This document shows, one piece after another, positions 60,937 to 64,000 of a stretch of DNA of 64,000 bases. The DNA is taken from NCBI GenBank assembly GCA_937988885.1, contig CALKHR010000082.1:1-64000 (forward strand), read 5' to 3'. The notes beneath the pieces are model-generated. The model was not told the origin of the DNA. It did not search any database and saw nothing but the letters and a program-made list of their open reading frames with translations. The position numbers were made by a program, and so were the translations under genes. Source of the DNA: an uncultured Roseiflexaceae bacterium (GTDB taxonomy: Bacteria > Chloroflexota > Chloroflexia > Chloroflexales > Roseiflexaceae). Position 1 is the first letter of the stretch. The number at the start of each line of letters is the position of its first letter.

Positions 60937-62238
60937 TTAGAGTTTGGGCAACTTCAGTCTTTCTCGCAAACGAGAATCGGTCTCGATCACTGCATCATCA
61001 GGGCCGGTTTGGCTCATTAGGACGCGCTCCAGCATGATTCTCAGCTCTTCATCAACGATGGTTCGGGTGGGACTATTTGGAAGCGGAAGCCCTTGTTTGG
61101 CCTGTTCTCGGAACGCTCGCGCTGCAATAAGTTGCGAATCTTCGCCGCTTAGATCGAGATCGAGGCGAGTTGGTTGCAAATCGGCTGCTAATAGATCACG
61201 TTGCGCTTCAACAGTGATCATAAATCGCAAGAATTCTGCTGCAGCCGCCCGCTCTGCCGAGCCAACGCGAGCATTGATGGCCAGCAGATCGCTCTTCACG
61301 TATGGCCGTGGGAGGGCGTTTGTCTCGCTCAGACGGGGCAGCGGGGCGATACCCAGGTTTTCGCGCCACAAACTGCGGTAGATGCTGAGCTGATGCGACC
61401 AGCCGAAGGTCATAAGGACTTGGCCGTTCTTGATATCGCGGTCAACTGCGATGCTGCTGCTGGTTTGCAGGCGAAGCTGCGGGTCGTTGCTGAAGTTCAA
61501 CAGCCACCTCAGCCATTGTTCGGTGCCCTCACGCCCTTGAGTGCCGAGAATCAGTTCACCCTCTTCGTTGAACACCTGCCCACCGAAGGCGTAGAGGTAG
61601 CCGATCACGTTATCGACGGACAAGTTGAGCGCCAATCCCCAACGGGGAGCGTTCGGGTCGCTCAGGCCGTGCGCCCGGTCGATCAGATCATTGGTCGTTT
61701 CGGGGGGCACGAGCACATTGGCGCTGTTGTAATAGAGCGCCAGCGTGTCAAAGCTGATCGGCAACCCGTAGAGACGGCGGTTTCCCTCACTATCGAGCGC
61801 CTGAGCGCCTCCGAGGGCCGCTGGAAGCAAGTTTCGTTGGTCTTCGCTGGAGATCAAGTCATCGAGCGGCTGAAGCACGCCTGCGCTGCTCAGGCTGCCC
61901 GTCCAGCTATTGGGGAAGAGCACAATATGCGGCCCACTGCCGACGGCCACAGCAGTGCGCAGATCGCTTGCCAGCGTCGAGAGCGGCACCGCCTGCAATA
62001 GGACCCGACCCTGCGGATGCGACTCGTTGTAACGATCGACGAGGCGATTCAAAACCTGGCGTTCGGCGCCGCCCCAACCGTGCCACAGCACTAACGTCAC
62101 TGGTTCGTTCGCATTATTGGGCAGGGATGAGGGGGCCTGCTGAGATGTCGTTGAAGCTGGAGAGCAACTCAGCAACAACACCAGCAAGATATTGAGAAGT
62201 GTCGTACGAAGAATGGCGAGCCGAGCGATCATGTACAT
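60937..62238 (-). CDS. Extracellular solute-binding lipoprotein (second)
   Basis: 433 aa from the ATG at 62238 (GGAAAG 5 nt upstream). Signal peptide with lipobox LLLSC near residue 26. Family 1 solute-binding features: VTLVLWHGWGGAERQVLNRL, GPHIVLFPNSWTGSLSSAG, LYGLPISFDTLALYYN, FLRFMITVEAQRD. No permease genes are next to it, so it serves a transporter encoded elsewhere or acts as a sensor. Sequence is distant from the xylan-locus lipoprotein. Confidence 0.9.
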   Translation of the reverse strand: MYMIARLAILRTTLLNILLVLLLSCSPASTTSQQAPSSLPNNANEPVTLVLWHGWGGAERQVLNRLVDRYNESHPQGRVLLQAVPLSTLASDLRTAVAVGSGPHIVLFPNSWTGSLSSAGVLQPLDDLISSEDQRNLLPAALGGAQALDSEGNRRLYGLPISFDTLALYYNSANVLVPPETTNDLIDRAHGLSDPNAPRWGLALNLSVDNVIGYLYAFGGQVFNEEGELILGTQGREGTEQWLRWLLNFSNDPQLRLQTSSSIAVDRDIKNGQVLMTFGWSHQLSIYRSLWRENLGIAPLPRLSETNALPRPYVKSDLLAINARVGSAERAAAAEFLRFMITVEAQRDLLAADLQPTRLDLDLSGEDSQLIAARAFREQAKQGLPLPNSPTRTIVDEELRIMLERVLMSQTGPDDAVIETDSRLRERLKLPKL

Positions 62239-62269
62239 ATCGCTTTCCAGCAAAGCCTTGCCAGGGCAT

Positions 62270-62300
62270 AAAAAAAGCAGCCCACAGCGAGCGGGGTGCT
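62270..62300 (-). terminator. Terminator after the Ntn hydrolase gene
   Basis: On the minus strand AGCACCCC pairs imperfectly with GGGCTGCT (one mismatch), followed by T7. Located between the hydrolase (62436) and the lipoprotein start. Confidence 0.72.
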
Positions 62301-62435
62301 ACTCTCCATTGAGTCGGACGCGCTTCACGATGGAACTCTCATGGATAAAATTATAGCATAGTGCTGGAAGGCAGTGCAAACGATCTGTGTGGCTACGTTA
62401 TCGGGATTACCGCGCTCCGCAGCCACACTATCCGT

Positions 62436-63368
62436 TTACTGCAGGTTTACCACAATACGTGGCAGTGTCGCATACGTCTCCATCCCGTCGGTCTGATAGA
62501 CGTAGGTGCGATTCTCGGCGGTGGTGACGGCGCAGTGCTGGCCGTGCCGATCAAGCGCGATCATATTCATCAAAAGATGAGCGGGGTCGTTCTCTAACGC
62601 GGCTAAGTCGTAGAACGCCTCGCGGCAGGCATCTTCGAGCGAGAGGCCCTGTTTGAGGTAGAGCACCACACTGCGCGCTGTACCTGCTCGTATCGCCAAT
62701 TCGCCCCAGCCAGTACAAGCCGCAGCACCGTAGCGGCTATCGGCGTAGTTGCCCGCACCGATGATCGGCGAATCGCCCAGGCGGCCCGGGTACTTCCAGG
62801 CCCAGCCGCTGGTGCTGACCGCCGATGCGATGCGACCAGCGCTGTCCTGCGCTATGAAGTTGACGGTGCCCGCGACCCGTTCGGGGTCGGTGGCGAGACG
62901 TGTGGCGCGCCGCAGGAGCGTTGACATGATTTGGCCGTGTGCGTCGCGAAACTCTTCGGGCAGGCGACCCTCGATGCCCTCGCGCCAAGCTCTGGCCGCC
63001 TCGTCGGACAGCAGGTTCTCGCGGGGCAGCCCAAGCTCCTCCGCGAAGCGCGCGGCCCCCTCGCCCACCAGCATCACGTGGGGCAACTCCTCCATCACGC
63101 GGCGCGCCACACTAATCGGGTGACGGTAGCCTCGCAGCGCGCCGACCGCGCCAGCCCGCAGCGTGGTGCCATCCATAATCGAGGCGTCAAGCTCAACTTC
63201 GCCGAGCAAGTTCGGATAGCCGCCGTAGCCGACGGTATGGTCGTTGGGATTATCCTCAACAAGGCGCGTTGCGGCCTCCACAGCGTCGAGCGCTGAGCCA
63301 CCCGCTTGGAGCACCGCCCAGCCCGCTGCCATGCCAACATCACCATTTGCCGATGCAATGAGAATCAT
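62436..63368 (-). CDS. Isoaspartyl peptidase / L-asparaginase family Ntn hydrolase
   Basis: 310 aa, usual precursor length. Autocleavage gives the beta chain starting at Thr in GTVNFIAQDSAGRIASAVST (near residue 168); GRLGDSPIIGAGNYAD and CTGWGELAIRAGTAR are conserved active-site regions. Family members hydrolyse isoaspartyl peptides or asparagine. The residue after Thr-Val is Asn-Phe rather than the usual Gly-Cys/Ala, so substrate range may differ. It starts 2 bp after the fabF stop and is probably cotranscribed. Confidence 0.88.
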   Translation of the reverse strand: MILIASANGDVGMAAGWAVLQAGGSALDAVEAATRLVEDNPNDHTVGYGGYPNLLGEVELDASIMDGTTLRAGAVGALRGYRHPISVARRVMEELPHVMLVGEGAARFAEELGLPRENLLSDEAARAWREGIEGRLPEEFRDAHGQIMSTLLRRATRLATDPERVAGTVNFIAQDSAGRIASAVSTSGWAWKYPGRLGDSPIIGAGNYADSRYGAAACTGWGELAIRAGTARSVVLYLKQGLSLEDACREAFYDLAALENDPAHLLMNMIALDRHGQHCAVTTAENRTYVYQTDGMETYATLPRIVVNLQ

Positions 63369-63370
63369 CG

Positions 63371-64000
63371 TTACTCCTCGAAGCGTCGCGTAAGGATCAC
63401 AGCGTTTTGCCCGCCAAACCCGAAGGCATTGGCCAGCGCCACGTCAACCCGCTGCCGACGCGCCATGTTTGGCACATAATCCAGGTCGCAATCGGGATCG
63501 GGAACTTCGTAGTTGATGGTTGGTGGGATGATTCCGGTCTCGATCGATTTGACGCAGCCGATCACGGCCAGCGCGCCCGATGCGCCAGCAGTGTGGCCGA
63601 TCATCGATTTGATGCTGCTCACAGCCACCTTGTAGGCGTGATCACCCAGCGCTCGTTTGATCGCCAAGGTTTCGGCGGCATCGTTGAGCGGCGTGCCCGT
63701 GCCGTGTGCGCTAATATAATCCACGTCGCTCGATTGCAGTTCAGCATCCTCGATGGCCCGACTCATCGCGAGCGCCGCGTACTCACCGCTCGGGGCCGGG
63801 GCTGTGAGATGGTAGGCGTCCTCGGTTGCGCCGAAGCCCGCGAGTTCGGCGTAGATATGCGCGCCGCGAGCCAACGCGTGTTCCAGTTGCTCCAGCACGA
63901 GGATGCCGCAGCCCTCGCCGCCAGCGGTGCCCTGACGACGGGCATCGAAGGGCCGGACGGCCTTGGAGGGATCATCGCCAGGCTCCGCGATCGCGCCGAT
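63371..64000 (-). CDS. fabF: Beta-ketoacyl-ACP synthase II, C-terminal part
   Basis: Open at the window end; only the last 209 residues are present. Thiolase-fold catalytic His in SAHGTGTPLND, Lys and second His in SSIKSMIGHTAGASGALAV, and NAFGFGGQNAVIL at the C-terminus are intact. The catalytic Cys lies outside the window. Elongates acyl-ACP in fatty-acid synthesis. FabF versus FabB cannot be fully decided without the N-terminus; the sequence favours FabF. Confidence 0.93.
   Translation of the reverse strand: MGAIAEPGDDPSKAVRPFDARRQGTAGGEGCGILVLEQLEHALARGAHIYAELAGFGATEDAYHLTAPAPSGEYAALAMSRAIEDAELQSSDVDYISAHGTGTPLNDAAETLAIKRALGDHAYKVAVSSIKSMIGHTAGASGALAVIGCVKSIETGIIPPTINYEVPDPDCDLDYVPNMARRQRVDVALANAFGFGGQNAVILTRRFEE

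Overview
The window reads as a chromosomal segment of a Chloroflexota bacterium, most likely from the Chloroflexales/Herpetosiphonales side. The evidence is the overall protein character, a receiver-like/roadblock fusion and a free-standing roadblock protein, secreted proteins with GG-FG-P / QYFERAR repeats, a T-box on pheS, and a moderately high G+C (estimated by eye, not counted). No rRNA, tRNA or CRISPR array is visible. About 60 protein genes can be supported.

Layout. 1-2487: a possible right end of an IS200/IS605-type element, a DinB-like protein, a RibD-type reductase and a PAS-STAS protein. 2488-3950: an A+T-richer, gene-free stretch with a hairpin and a DR/IR repeat element. 3951-13600: a xylan-utilisation locus. 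It has a sugar ABC transporter (lipoprotein plus two permeases) with its own LacI-type regulator, a membrane-anchored GH10 xylanase, an orphan 120-aa gene, a second LacI-type regulator and a divergent GH3 beta-xylosidase/glucosidase. Paired operator palindromes lie upstream of each regulator. The 3' end of the GH3 gene plus its hairpin is tandemly triplicated. 13943-17455: L-2-hydroxyglutarate oxidase-like enzyme, a phospholipase D-like protein and a DUF402 protein.

17517-25642 is a complete F1Fo ATP synthase operon (atpB-E-F-H-A-G-D-C) followed by mreB, all on the minus strand. Two similar sigma70-type promoters lie upstream, and unrelated inverted repeats occupy several intercistronic gaps. 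26072-29997 is a signalling operon (pseudo-receiver/roadblock protein, hybrid sensor kinase, unknown beta-rich protein). 30204-40804 on the plus strand holds a PspC protein, infC (AUC start)-rpmI-rplT, an rRNA/tRNA methyltransferase, and a T-box-controlled pheS separated from pheT by a membrane glycosyltransferase-like gene and an HhH-domain gene.

41039-52915 is mainly minus strand: an HTH/P-loop protein with an odd Walker A, two small proteins, a surface repeat protein, HIT hydrolase, PolX, a two-component pair, ruvB, a VTT membrane protein and an ECF sigma/anti-sigma pair. 53015-60719 holds a receiver-HisKA protein lacking an ATPase domain, a four-gene operon ending in a subtilase-TM-FHA fusion, a Nudix hydrolase, a GT4 glycosyltransferase, SURF1 and a roadblock protein. 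60937-64000 holds a second solute-binding lipoprotein, an isoaspartyl peptidase-type Ntn hydrolase and the C-terminal part of fabF, which runs off the window.

How the genes work together: GH10 cuts xylan outside the cell, the ABC system imports oligosaccharides and the GH3 enzyme, which lacks a signal peptide, finishes them inside. The most unusual items are the subtilase-FHA operon, the pseudo-receiver/roadblock operon, the T-box on a split pheS/pheT pair, the GH3 3'-end triplication and a hairpin family with compensatory changes.
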